A stretch of 64,000 bases of DNA, from NCBI GenBank assembly GCA_035771175.1, contig CM069607.1:19662001-19726000 (forward strand). The letters are read 5' to 3'. The DNA is from Paratinospora sagittata (lineage: Eukaryota; Streptophyta; Magnoliopsida; Ranunculales; Menispermaceae). A program made the position numbers and the translations under genes. Under the pieces are notes generated by a model that worked only from the letters and a program-made list of their open reading frames with translations, did not search any database and was not told the DNA's origin. Below are positions 22,395 through 35,578 of the stretch, piece after piece. Every line of letters starts with the position of its first letter. The first letter of the stretch is position 1.

Positions 22395-25038
22395 TGCACA
22401 ATTTTGATTGGGAATCGTAACTGAAACATTCTCCACTAACACGTTGATGATTCCCATTGTGTCGCATGGGCAAAACAACTTTAGATTAAAACAATGTTTT
22501 GAATTCAAATAATACTCTCTAGCTCTTTAACCTGCAACTGCTAATTTAATAAAACACCCATTCTCTAATTTTTAAAGATACAACACACGATTTTTTTGCA
22601 AGTTAGATTGAGCTTTTCCAAAAAGTAATTCAAAAGAAGAAAGTCGTGACTCTTGCATTGCCAGTAAAAGCTTCGACTTGAATCAAAATTGCAAGTTGTC
22701 TTGAAGATAACCTCATTGTTTAGCAAGTTCTTCATTTTATCCCTTTTGTGTTGAGATTTTGAAAAGCTATCCATCGTTTTAAACTGTAGGTATATTAAGT
22801 GTTCTCAGTAAGAGAACACATCACCTATTTTCTTTCTCCGAGTGCTACGACTAATCATCAAGAACACATCAAACAATAGCTATCAAAGTATACAAAGATC
22901 AGGCTCTAAGAACGAAAACATATCTCAATGCTATTGCATTAGTTTGATCTTAGGTGTGTAGGGTAACCTCTCGATCAATCTCAACACGAAAACTCTCTAA
23001 ATTGCAAAGTCTTCAAAATCACTTGGATTTGGTATTCGATTTTGACAAAATATTTTTTGAAAGGTTTTAATCATAATTTCAATGAGTTTTGAATGATTTA
23101 AAAGTGTTTTGAGACAATGGAATGGCTCTTAAGTGTTCAAATATTATTTTTTCTAAAATTGGTCTATCTAGCACTTCGCCAAAAAATTTCAAACGACAAT
23201 AGCGCACTATCAGTGTTGATAGCATGCTGATAGGGTTGAATAATCAAAAATCAATTTTTCTTGAAAATTGCCTGTAGCGCGCTATCCCTTTTGATAACTC
23301 GCTATAGAGCAGTTGCCGTGATCTTTCGATTTTTAGTAAAATGGGCAATAGCGTGCTATAGGCCTTGATTGCAAGCTATCGAAATGTCCGAAAAACACGA
23401 GCTCTCGGGTTCGTGTATCTCGACCAGCAATAGTCCGCTATCCGTCATTAGAGAGCATGATACAATCCCAAATACTATCCACGTGTGAGTTAGAAATCTC
23501 ACATATCTAACGAGAAAAAGGTGGGCCCTTTCCCTTGCTCGATTTTTCTATTCCTTGCACTGTTTTGACTGGGAATCGTAACTGAAACATTCTCCACTAA
23601 CACCTCGATGATTCCCATTGTGTCGCATGGGCAAAACAACTTTAGATTAAAACAATGTTTTGAATTCAAATCATTTCCTACTCTCTTGCTCTTTAACCTG
23701 CAACTGCTAATTTAATAAAACACTCATTCTCTAATTTTCAAAGATACAACACACACGATTTTTGCAAGTTAGACTGAGCTTTCGAAAGAGTATTTCAAAA
23801 GAAGAAAGTCGTGACTCTTGCATTGCCAATAAAACCTTCGACCTGAATCAAAATTGCAAACTGTCTTGAAGATAACCTCATTGTTTAGCAAGTTCTTCAT
23901 TTTATCCCTTTTCTATTGAGATTTTCAAAAGCTATCCATCATTTTAAACTGTAGGTATATGAAGTGTTCTCAGTAAGAGAACACATCTCCTATTTTCTTT
24001 CTCCGAGTGCTACAACTAATCATCAAGAACACGTCAAACAATAGCTATCAAAGTCTACAAAGATCAGGCTCTAAGAACGAAGTCATATCTCAATGCTAAA
24101 GCATTAGTTTGGTCTTAGGTGTGTAGGGTAACCTCTCGATCAATCTCAGCATAAAAACTCTCTAAATTGCAAAGTCAAATCACTTGGATTTAGTATTTGA
24201 TTTTGACAAAATATTTTTCGAAAGGTTTTAATCACAATTTCAATGAGTTTTGAATGATTTAAAAGTGTTTTGAGACAATAGAATGGTTCTTAAGTGTTAA
24301 AATATTTATTTTTCCAAAATCGGGCTATCCAGCACTTTGCCAAAGTTTTTCAAAAGGCAATAGCGCTCTATCGGTGTTGATAGCACGCTGATAGGGTTAA
24401 ATAATCAAAAATCTATTTTTCTTCAAAATTGCCTACAGCGCGCGCTATCCTTTTTGATAACTCGCTATAGAGAGCAGTTGCCGTAATCTTTCAATTTTTA
24501 GTAAAATGGGCAATCGCGTGCTATAGGCCTTAATTGCACGCTATCGGAAAGTCCTAAAAACACGAGCTCTCGGGTTTGTGTATATCGACCTGCAATAGTC
24601 CGCTATCTGTCATTAGAGAGCTTGATACACAACCCTATTGGGTTGTCCAGCACTTTGCCCAAGTTTTTCAAACGGCAATAGCGCACTATCAGTGTTGATA
24701 GCACGCTGATAGGGTTGAATAATCAAAAATCTATTTTTCTTGAAATTTTCCTATAACGCGCTATCCCTTTTGATAACTCGCTATAAAGCAGTTGCCGTGA
24801 TCTTTCGATTTTTAGTAAAATGGGCAATAGCCTGCTATAGGCCTTGATTGCACGATATTGGAAAGTCCGAAAAACACGAGTTCTCAGGTTTGTGTATATC
24901 GACCTGCAATAGTCCGCTATCCGTCATTAGAGAGCATGATACAATCCCCAATAGCATGCTATCCACGTTTGAGTTAGAAATCTAACATATCTAACGAGAA
25001 AAACGTGGGCCCTTTCCCTTGCTCGATTTTCTATTCCT
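22395..25038. repeat. HOR copy 1 (2,644 bp, diverged edge copy)
   Basis: First dimer: units 22395-23555 and 23556-25038. It keeps ATATCTCAATGCTATTGC near 22920, which copies 2-15 lack. It has its own losses: about 5 bp in its first T (AAATACTATCC at about 23470, where others have AAATAGCTTGCTATCC) and 4 bp in the second L (AAAGTCAAATCAC at about 24173). Its divergence fits an older copy at the array edge. Confidence 0.93.
23198..23441. repeat. Near-palindromic GCTAT motifs spaced about 75-82 bp in an S module
   Basis: AATAGCGCACTAT (23198-23210), TGTAGCGCGCTAT (23273-23285), AATAGCGTGCTAT (23347-23359) and AATAGTCCGCTAT (23429-23441) are spaced 75, 74 and 82 bp apart. They approximate the palindrome AATAGCGCGCTATT. 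The pattern recurs in the other S modules. It may be the remnant of a shorter ancestral repeat or a set of protein-binding sites; the sequence does not decide. Confidence 0.7.
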
Positions 25039-27673
25039 TGCACAATTTTGATTGGGAATCGTAACTGAAACATTCTCCACTAACACCTTGATGATTCCCA
25101 TTGTGTCGCATGGGCAAAACAACTTTAGATTAAAACAATGTTTTGAATTCAAATAATACTCTCTAGCTCTTTAACCTGCAACTGCTAATTTAATAAAACA
25201 CCCATTCTCTAATTTTTAAAGATACAACACACGATTTTTTTGCAAGTTAGATTGAGCTTTTCCAAAAAGTAATTCAAAAGAAGAAAGTCGTGACTCTTGC
25301 ATTGCCAGTAAAAGCTTCGGCTTGAATCAAAATTGCAAGTTGTCTTGAAGATAACCTCATTGTTTAGCAAGTTCTTCATTTTATCCCTTTTGTGTTGAGA
25401 TTTTGAAAAGCTATCCATCGTTTTAAACTGTAGGTATATTAAGTGTTCTCAGTAAGAGAACACATCACCTATTTTCTTTCTCCGAGTGCTACGACTAATC
25501 ATCAAGAACACAACAAACAATAGCTATCAAAGTATACAAAGATCAGGCTCTAAGAACGAAAACATTAGTTTGATCTTAGGTGTGTAGGGTAACCTCTCGA
25601 TCAATCTCAACACGAAAACTCTCTAAATTGCAAAGTCTTCAAAATCACTTGGATTTGGTATTCGATTTTGACAAAATATTTTTTGAAAGGTTTTAATCAT
25701 AATTTCAATGAGTTTTGAATGATTTAAAAGTGTTTTGAGACAATGGAATGGCTCTTAAGTGTTCAAATATTATTTTTTCTAAAATTGGTCTATCTAGCAG
25801 TTTGCCAAAAAATTTCAAACGACAATAGCGCACTATCAGTGTTGATAGCATGCTGATAGGGTTGAATAATCAAAAATCAATTTTTCTTGAAAATTGCCTG
25901 TAGCGCGCTATCCCTTTTGATAACTCGCTATAGAGCAGTTGCCGTGATCTTTCGATTTTTAGTAAAATGGGCAATAGCGTGCTATAGGCCTTGATTGCAA
26001 GCTATCGAAATGTCCGAAAAACACGAGCTCTCGGGTTCGTGTATCTCGACCAGCAATAGCCCGCTATCCGTCATTAGAGAGCATGATACAATCCCAAATA
26101 GCTTGCTATCCACGTGTGAGTTAGAAATCTCACATATCTAACGAGAAAAAGGTGGGCCCTTTCCCTTGCTCGATTTTTCTATTCCTTGCACTGTTTTGAC
26201 TGGGAATCGTAACTGAAACATTCTCCACTAACACCTCGATGATTCCCATTGTGTCGCATGGGCAAAACAACTTTAGATTAAAACAATGTTTTGAATTCAA
26301 ATCATTTCCTACTCTCTTGCTCTTTAACCTGCAACTGCTAATTTAATAAAACACTCATTCTCTAATTTTCAAAGATACAACACACACGATTTTTGCAAGT
26401 TAGACTGAGCTTTCCAAAGAGTATTTCAAAAGAAGAAAGTCGTGACTCTTGCATTGCCAATAAAACCTTCGACCTGAATCAAAATTGCAAACTGTCCTGA
26501 AGATAACCTCATTGTTTAGCAAGTTCTTCATTTTATCCCTTTTCTATTGAGATTTTCAAAAGCTATCCATCGTTTTAAACTGTAGGTATATGAAGTGTTC
26601 TCAGTAAGAGAACACATCTCCTATATTCTTTCTCCGAGTGCTACAACTAATCATCAAGAACACGTCAAGCAGTAGCTATCAAAGTCTACAAAGATCAGGC
26701 TCTAAGAACGAAGTCATATCTCAATGCTAAAGCATTAGTTTGGTCTTAGGTGTGTAGGGTAACCTCTCGATCAATCTCAGCATAAAAACTCTCCAAATTG
26801 CAAAGTCTTAAAAATCACTTGGATTTAGTATTTGATTTTGACAAAATATTTTTCGAAAGGTTTTAATCACAATTTCAATGAGTTTTGAATGATTTAAAAG
26901 TGTTTTGAGACAATAGAATGGTTCTTAAGTGTTAAAATATTTATTTTTCCAAAATCGGGCTATCCAGCACTTTGCCAAAGTTTTTCAAAAGGCAATAGCG
27001 CTCTATCGGTGTTGATAGCACGCTGATAGGGTTAAATAATCAAAAATCTATTTTTCTTCAAAATTGCCTACAGCGCGCGCTATCCTTTTTGATAACTCGC
27101 TATAGAGAGCAGTTGCCGTAATCTTTCAATTTTTAGTAAAATGGGCAATCGCGTGCTATAGGCCTTAATTGCACGCTATCGGAAAGTCCTAAAAACACGA
27201 GCTCTCGGGTTTGTGTATATCGACCTGCAATAGTCCGCTATCTGTCATTAGAGAGCTTGATACACAACCCTATTGGGTTGTCCAGCACTTTGCCCAAGTT
27301 TTTCAAACGGCAATAGCGCACTATCAGTGTTGATAGCACGCTGATAGGGTTGAATAATCAAAAATCTATTTTTCTTGAAATTTTCCTATAACGCGCTATC
27401 CCTTTTGATAACTCGCTATAAAGCAGTTGCCGTGATCTTTCGATTTTTAGTAAAATGGGCAATAGCCTGCTATAGGCCTTGATTGCACGATATTGGAAAG
27501 TCCGAAAAACACGAGTTCTCAGGTTTGTGTATATCGACCTGCAATAGTCCGCTATCCGTCATTAGAGAGCATGATACAATCCCCAATAGCATGCTATCCA
27601 CGTTTGAGTTAGAAATCTAACATATCTAACGAGAAAAACGTGGGCCCTTTCCCTTGCTCGATTTTCTATTCCT
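25039..27673. repeat. HOR copy 2 (2,635 bp)
   Basis: First copy with the 18-bp deletion in the one-S unit, giving AACGAAAACATTAGTTTG at about 25556. Units are 25039-26186 and 26187-27673. No difference from copies 4, 5, 6 and 8 was noticed. Founder-type sequence of the homogeneous core. Confidence 0.95.
27598..27643. repeat. Nested inverted repeats of a T module
   Basis: CCACGTTT (27598-27605) pairs with AAACGTGG (27636-27643). Inside, GTTAGA (27608-27613) pairs with TCTAAC (27616-27621). Units whose T has CTCAC instead of CTAAC generally carry GTGAG or TGAG upstream, so an inner stem remains possible. Could form a cruciform or a structured transcript. No function is known to me. Confidence 0.75.
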
Positions 27674-30308
27674 TGCACAATTTTGATTGGGAATCGTAAC
27701 TGAAACATTCTCCACTAACACCTTGATGATTCCCATTGTGTCGCATGGGCAAAACAACTTTAGATTAAAACAATGTTTTGAATTCAAATAATACTCTCTA
27801 GCTCTTTAACCTGCAACTGCTAATTTAATAAAACACCCATTCTCTAATTTTTAAAGATACAACACACGATTTTTTTGCAAGTTAGATTGAGCTTTTCCAA
27901 AAAGTAATTCAAAAGAAGAAAGTCGTGACTCTTGCATTGCCAGTAAAAGCTTCGGCTTGAATCAAAATTGCAAGTTGTCTTGAAGATAACCTCATTGTTT
28001 AGCAAGTTCTTCATTTTATCCCTTTTGTGTTGAGATTTTGAAAAGCTATCCATCGTTTTAAACTGTAGGTATATTAAGTGTTCTCAGTAAGAGAACACAT
28101 CACCTATTTTCTTTCTCCGAGTGCTACGACTAATCATCAAGAACACAACAAACAATAGCTATCAAAGTATACAAAGATCAGGCTCTAAGAACGAAAACAT
28201 TAGTTTGATCTTAGGTGTGTAGGGTAACCTCTCGATCAATCTCAACACGAAAACTCTCTAAATTGCAAAGTCTTCAAAATCACTTGGATTTGGTATTCGA
28301 TTTTGACAAAATATTTTTTGAAAGGTTTTAATCATAATTTCAATGAGTTTTGAATGATTTAAAAGTGTTTTGAGACAATGGAATGGCTCTTAAGTGTTCA
28401 AATATTATTTTTTCTAAAATTGGTCTATCTAGCAGTTTGCCAAAAAATTTCAAACGACAATAGCGCACTATCAGTGTTGATAGCATGCTGATAGGGTTGA
28501 ATAATCAAAAATCAATTTTTCTTGAAAATTGCCTGTAGCGCGCTATCCCTTTTGATAACTCGCTATAGAGCAGTTGCCGTGATCTTTCGATTTTTAGTAA
28601 AATGGGCAATAGCGTGCTATAGGCCTTGATTGCAAGCTATCGAAATGTCCGAAAAACACGAGCTCTCGGGTTCGTGTATCTCGACTAGCAATAGCCCGCT
28701 ATCCGTCATTAGAGAGCATGATACAATCCCAAATAGCTTGCTATCCACGTGTGAGTTAGAAATCTCACATATCTAACGAGAAAAAGGTGGGCCCTTTCCC
28801 TTGCTCGATTTTTCTATTCCTTGCACTGTTTTGACTGGGAATCGTAACTGAAACATTCTCCACTAACACCTCGATGATTCCCATTGTGTCGCATGGGCAA
28901 AACAACTTTAGATTAAAACAATGTTTTGAATTCAAATCATTTCCTACTCTCTTGCTCTTTAACCTGCAACTGCTAATTTAATAAAACACTCATTCTCTAA
29001 TTTTCAAAGATACAACACACACGATTTTTGCAAGTTAGACTGAGCTTTCCAAAGAGTATTTCAAAAGAAGAAAGTCGTGACTCTTGCATTGCCAATAAAA
29101 CCTTCGACCTGAATCAAAATTGCAAACTGTCCTGAAGATAACCTCATTGTTTAGCAAGTTCTTCATTTTATCCCTTTTCTATTGAGATTTTCAAAAGCTA
29201 TCCATCGTTTTAAACTGTAGGTATATGAAGTGTTCTCAGTAAGAGAACACATCTCCTATATTCTTTCTCCGAGTGCTACAACTAATCATCAAGAACACGT
29301 CAAGCAGTAGCTATCAAAGTCTACAAAGATCAGGCTCTAAGAACGAAGTCATATCTCAATGCTAAAGCATTAGTTTGGTCTTAGGTGTGTAGGGTAACCT
29401 CTCGATCAATCTCAGCATAAAAACTCTCCAAATTGCAAAGTCTTAAAAATCACTTGGATTTAGTATTTGATTTTGACAAAATATTTTTCGAAAGGTTTTA
29501 ATCACAATTTCAATGAGTTTTGAATGATTTAAAAGTGTTTTGAGACAATAGAATGGTTCTTAAGTGTTAAAATATTTATTTTTCCAAAATCGGGCTATCC
29601 AGCACTTTGCCAAAGTTTTTCAAAAGGCAATAGCGCTCTATCGGTGTTGATAGCACGCTGATAGGGTTAAATAATCAAAAATCTATTGTTCTTCAAAATT
29701 GCCTACAGCGCGCGCTATCCTTTTTGATAACTCGCTATAGAGAGCAGTTGCCGTAATCTTTCAATTTTTAGTAAAATGGGCAATCGCGTGCTATAGGCCT
29801 TAATTGCACGCTATCGGAAAGTCCTAAAAACACGAGCTCTCGGGTTTGTGTATATCGACCTGCAATAGTCCGCTATCTGTCATTAGAGAGCTTGATACAC
29901 AACCCTATTGGGTTGTCCAGCACTTTGCCCAAGTTTTTCAAACGGCAATAGCGCACTATCAGTGTTGATAGCACGCTGATAGGGTTGAATAATCAAAAAT
30001 CTATTTTTCTTGAAATTTTCCTATAACGCGCTATCCCTTTTGATAACTCGCTATAAAGCAGTTGCCGTGATCTTTCGATTTTTAGTAAAATGGGCAATAG
30101 CCTGCTATAGGCCTTGATTGCACGATATTGGAAAGTCCGAAAAACACGAGTTCTCAGGTTTGTGTATATCGACCTGCAATAGTCCGCTATCCGTCATTAG
30201 AGAGCATGATACAATCCCCAATAGCATGCTATCCACGTTTGAGTTAGAAATCTAACATATCTAACGAGAAAAACGTGGGCCCTTTCCCTTGCTCGATTTT
30301 CTATTCCT
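27674..30308. repeat. HOR copy 3 (2,635 bp)
   Basis: Core copy. Two private single-base changes noticed: CGACTAGC for CGACCAGC at 28686 and CTATTGTT for CTATTTTT at 29688. Second unit starts at 28822. Confidence 0.95.
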
Positions 30309-32943
30309 TGCACAATTTTGATTGGGAATCGTAACTGAAACATTCTCCACTAACACCTTGATGATTCCCATTGTGTCGCATGGGCAAAACAACTTTAGAT
30401 TAAAACAATGTTTTGAATTCAAATAATACTCTCTAGCTCTTTAACCTGCAACTGCTAATTTAATAAAACACCCATTCTCTAATTTTTAAAGATACAACAC
30501 ACGATTTTTTTGCAAGTTAGATTGAGCTTTTCCAAAAAGTAATTCAAAAGAAGAAAGTCGTGACTCTTGCATTGCCAGTAAAAGCTTCGGCTTGAATCAA
30601 AATTGCAAGTTGTCTTGAAGATAACCTCATTGTTTAGCAAGTTCTTCATTTTATCCCTTTTGTGTTGAGATTTTGAAAAGCTATCCATCGTTTTAAACTG
30701 TAGGTATATTAAGTGTTCTCAGTAAGAGAACACATCACCTATTTTCTTTCTCCGAGTGCTACGACTAATCATCAAGAACACAACAAACAATAGCTATCAA
30801 AGTATACAAAGATCAGGCTCTAAGAACGAAAACATTAGTTTGATCTTAGGTGTGTAGGGTAACCTCTCGATCAATCTCAACACGAAAACTCTCTAAATTG
30901 CAAAGTCTTCAAAATCACTTGGATTTGGTATTCGATTTTGACAAAATATTTTTTGAAAGGTTTTAATCATAATTTCAATGAGTTTTGAATGATTTAAAAG
31001 TGTTTTGAGACAATGGAATGGCTCTTAAGTGTTCAAATATTATTTTTTCTAAAATTGGTCTATCTAGCAGTTTGCCAAAAAATTTCAAACGACAATAGCG
31101 CACTATCAGTGTTGATAGCATGCTGATAGGGTTGAATAATCAAAAATCAATTTTTCTTGAAAATTGCCTGTAGCGCGCTATCCCTTTTGATAACTCGCTA
31201 TAGAGCAGTTGCCGTGATCTTTCGATTTTTAGTAAAATGGGCAATAGCGTGCTATAGGCCTTGATTGCAAGCTATCGAAATGTCCGAAAAACACGAGCTC
31301 TCGGGTTCGTGTATCTCGACCAGCAATAGCCCGCTATCCGTCATTAGAGAGCATGATACAATCCCAAATAGCTTGCTATCCACGTGTGAGTTAGAAATCT
31401 CACATATCTAACGAGAAAAAGGTGGGCCCTTTCCCTTGCTCGATTTTTCTATTCCTTGCACTGTTTTGACTGGGAATCGTAACTGAAACATTCTCCACTA
31501 ACACCTCGATGATTCCCATTGTGTCGCATGGGCAAAACAACTTTAGATTAAAACAATGTTTTGAATTCAAATCATTTCCTACTCTCTTGCTCTTTAACCT
31601 GCAACTGCTAATTTAATAAAACACTCATTCTCTAATTTTCAAAGATACAACACACACGATTTTTGCAAGTTAGACTGAGCTTTCCAAAGAGTATTTCAAA
31701 AGAAGAAAGTCGTGACTCTTGCATTGCCAATAAAACCTTCGACCTGAATCAAAATTGCAAACTGTCCTGAAGATAACCTCATTGTTTAGCAAGTTCTTCA
31801 TTTTATCCCTTTTCTATTGAGATTTTCAAAAGCTATCCATCGTTTTAAACTGTAGGTATATGAAGTGTTCTCAGTAAGAGAACACATCTCCTATATTCTT
31901 TCTCCGAGTGCTACAACTAATCATCAAGAACACGTCAAGCAGTAGCTATCAAAGTCTACAAAGATCAGGCTCTAAGAACGAAGTCATATCTCAATGCTAA
32001 AGCATTAGTTTGGTCTTAGGTGTGTAGGGTAACCTCTCGATCAATCTCAGCATAAAAACTCTCCAAATTGCAAAGTCTTAAAAATCACTTGGATTTAGTA
32101 TTTGATTTTGACAAAATATTTTTCGAAAGGTTTTAATCACAATTTCAATGAGTTTTGAATGATTTAAAAGTGTTTTGAGACAATAGAATGGTTCTTAAGT
32201 GTTAAAATATTTATTTTTCCAAAATCGGGCTATCCAGCACTTTGCCAAAGTTTTTCAAAAGGCAATAGCGCTCTATCGGTGTTGATAGCACGCTGATAGG
32301 GTTAAATAATCAAAAATCTATTTTTCTTCAAAATTGCCTACAGCGCGCGCTATCCTTTTTGATAACTCGCTATAGAGAGCAGTTGCCGTAATCTTTCAAT
32401 TTTTAGTAAAATGGGCAATCGCGTGCTATAGGCCTTAATTGCACGCTATCGGAAAGTCCTAAAAACACGAGCTCTCGGGTTTGTGTATATCGACCTGCAA
32501 TAGTCCGCTATCTGTCATTAGAGAGCTTGATACACAACCCTATTGGGTTGTCCAGCACTTTGCCCAAGTTTTTCAAACGGCAATAGCGCACTATCAGTGT
32601 TGATAGCACGCTGATAGGGTTGAATAATCAAAAATCTATTTTTCTTGAAATTTTCCTATAACGCGCTATCCCTTTTGATAACTCGCTATAAAGCAGTTGC
32701 CGTGATCTTTCGATTTTTAGTAAAATGGGCAATAGCCTGCTATAGGCCTTGATTGCACGATATTGGAAAGTCCGAAAAACACGAGTTCTCAGGTTTGTGT
32801 ATATCGACCTGCAATAGTCCGCTATCCGTCATTAGAGAGCATGATACAATCCCCAATAGCATGCTATCCACGTTTGAGTTAGAAATCTAACATATCTAAC
32901 GAGAAAAACGTGGGCCCTTTCCCTTGCTCGATTTTCTATTCCT
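30309..32943. repeat. HOR copy 4 (2,635 bp)
   Basis: Core copy with no private difference noticed. Second unit starts at 31457. Confidence 0.95.
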
Positions 32944-35578
32944 TGCACAATTTTGATTGGGAATCGTAACTGAAACATTCTCCACTAACACCTTGATGAT
33001 TCCCATTGTGTCGCATGGGCAAAACAACTTTAGATTAAAACAATGTTTTGAATTCAAATAATACTCTCTAGCTCTTTAACCTGCAACTGCTAATTTAATA
33101 AAACACCCATTCTCTAATTTTTAAAGATACAACACACGATTTTTTTGCAAGTTAGATTGAGCTTTTCCAAAAAGTAATTCAAAAGAAGAAAGTCGTGACT
33201 CTTGCATTGCCAGTAAAAGCTTCGGCTTGAATCAAAATTGCAAGTTGTCTTGAAGATAACCTCATTGTTTAGCAAGTTCTTCATTTTATCCCTTTTGTGT
33301 TGAGATTTTGAAAAGCTATCCATCGTTTTAAACTGTAGGTATATTAAGTGTTCTCAGTAAGAGAACACATCACCTATTTTCTTTCTCCGAGTGCTACGAC
33401 TAATCATCAAGAACACAACAAACAATAGCTATCAAAGTATACAAAGATCAGGCTCTAAGAACGAAAACATTAGTTTGATCTTAGGTGTGTAGGGTAACCT
33501 CTCGATCAATCTCAACACGAAAACTCTCTAAATTGCAAAGTCTTCAAAATCACTTGGATTTGGTATTCGATTTTGACAAAATATTTTTTGAAAGGTTTTA
33601 ATCATAATTTCAATGAGTTTTGAATGATTTAAAAGTGTTTTGAGACAATGGAATGGCTCTTAAGTGTTCAAATATTATTTTTTCTAAAATTGGTCTATCT
33701 AGCAGTTTGCCAAAAAATTTCAAACGACAATAGCGCACTATCAGTGTTGATAGCATGCTGATAGGGTTGAATAATCAAAAATCAATTTTTCTTGAAAATT
33801 GCCTGTAGCGCGCTATCCCTTTTGATAACTCGCTATAGAGCAGTTGCCGTGATCTTTCGATTTTTAGTAAAATGGGCAATAGCGTGCTATAGGCCTTGAT
33901 TGCAAGCTATCGAAATGTCCGAAAAACACGAGCTCTCGGGTTCGTGTATCTCGACCAGCAATAGCCCGCTATCCGTCATTAGAGAGCATGATACAATCCC
34001 AAATAGCTTGCTATCCACGTGTGAGTTAGAAATCTCACATATCTAACGAGAAAAAGGTGGGCCCTTTCCCTTGCTCGATTTTTCTATTCCTTGCACTGTT
34101 TTGACTGGGAATCGTAACTGAAACATTCTCCACTAACACCTCGATGATTCCCATTGTGTCGCATGGGCAAAACAACTTTAGATTAAAACAATGTTTTGAA
34201 TTCAAATCATTTCCTACTCTCTTGCTCTTTAACCTGCAACTGCTAATTTAATAAAACACTCATTCTCTAATTTTCAAAGATACAACACACACGATTTTTG
34301 CAAGTTAGACTGAGCTTTCCAAAGAGTATTTCAAAAGAAGAAAGTCGTGACTCTTGCATTGCCAATAAAACCTTCGACCTGAATCAAAATTGCAAACTGT
34401 CCTGAAGATAACCTCATTGTTTAGCAAGTTCTTCATTTTATCCCTTTTCTATTGAGATTTTCAAAAGCTATCCATCGTTTTAAACTGTAGGTATATGAAG
34501 TGTTCTCAGTAAGAGAACACATCTCCTATATTCTTTCTCCGAGTGCTACAACTAATCATCAAGAACACGTCAAGCAGTAGCTATCAAAGTCTACAAAGAT
34601 CAGGCTCTAAGAACGAAGTCATATCTCAATGCTAAAGCATTAGTTTGGTCTTAGGTGTGTAGGGTAACCTCTCGATCAATCTCAGCATAAAAACTCTCCA
34701 AATTGCAAAGTCTTAAAAATCACTTGGATTTAGTATTTGATTTTGACAAAATATTTTTCGAAAGGTTTTAATCACAATTTCAATGAGTTTTGAATGATTT
34801 AAAAGTGTTTTGAGACAATAGAATGGTTCTTAAGTGTTAAAATATTTATTTTTCCAAAATCGGGCTATCCAGCACTTTGCCAAAGTTTTTCAAAAGGCAA
34901 TAGCGCTCTATCGGTGTTGATAGCACGCTGATAGGGTTAAATAATCAAAAATCTATTTTTCTTCAAAATTGCCTACAGCGCGCGCTATCCTTTTTGATAA
35001 CTCGCTATAGAGAGCAGTTGCCGTAATCTTTCAATTTTTAGTAAAATGGGCAATCGCGTGCTATAGGCCTTAATTGCACGCTATCGGAAAGTCCTAAAAA
35101 CACGAGCTCTCGGGTTTGTGTATATCGACCTGCAATAGTCCGCTATCTGTCATTAGAGAGCTTGATACACAACCCTATTGGGTTGTCCAGCACTTTGCCC
35201 AAGTTTTTCAAACGGCAATAGCGCACTATCAGTGTTGATAGCACGCTGATAGGGTTGAATAATCAAAAATCTATTTTTCTTGAAATTTTCCTATAACGCG
35301 CTATCCCTTTTGATAACTCGCTATAAAGCAGTTGCCGTGATCTTTCGATTTTTAGTAAAATGGGCAATAGCCTGCTATAGGCCTTGATTGCACGATATTG
35401 GAAAGTCCGAAAAACACGAGTTCTCAGGTTTGTGTATATCGACCTGCAATAGTCCGCTATCCGTCATTAGAGAGCATGATACAATCCCCAATAGCATGCT
35501 ATCCACGTTTGAGTTAGAAATCTAACATATCTAACGAGAAAAACGTGGGCCCTTTCCCTTGCTCGATTTTCTATTCCT
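32944..35578. repeat. HOR copy 5 (2,635 bp)
   Basis: Core copy with no private difference noticed. Second unit starts at 34092. Confidence 0.95.

Noticed and set aside
22565..22774. 69-codon minus-strand open reading frame recurring every 2,635 bp up to 59671
   Set aside because: The repetition reflects the near-identical HOR copies, not coding constraint. The frame is not kept in the other L modules, and the predicted peptide matches no family I know.
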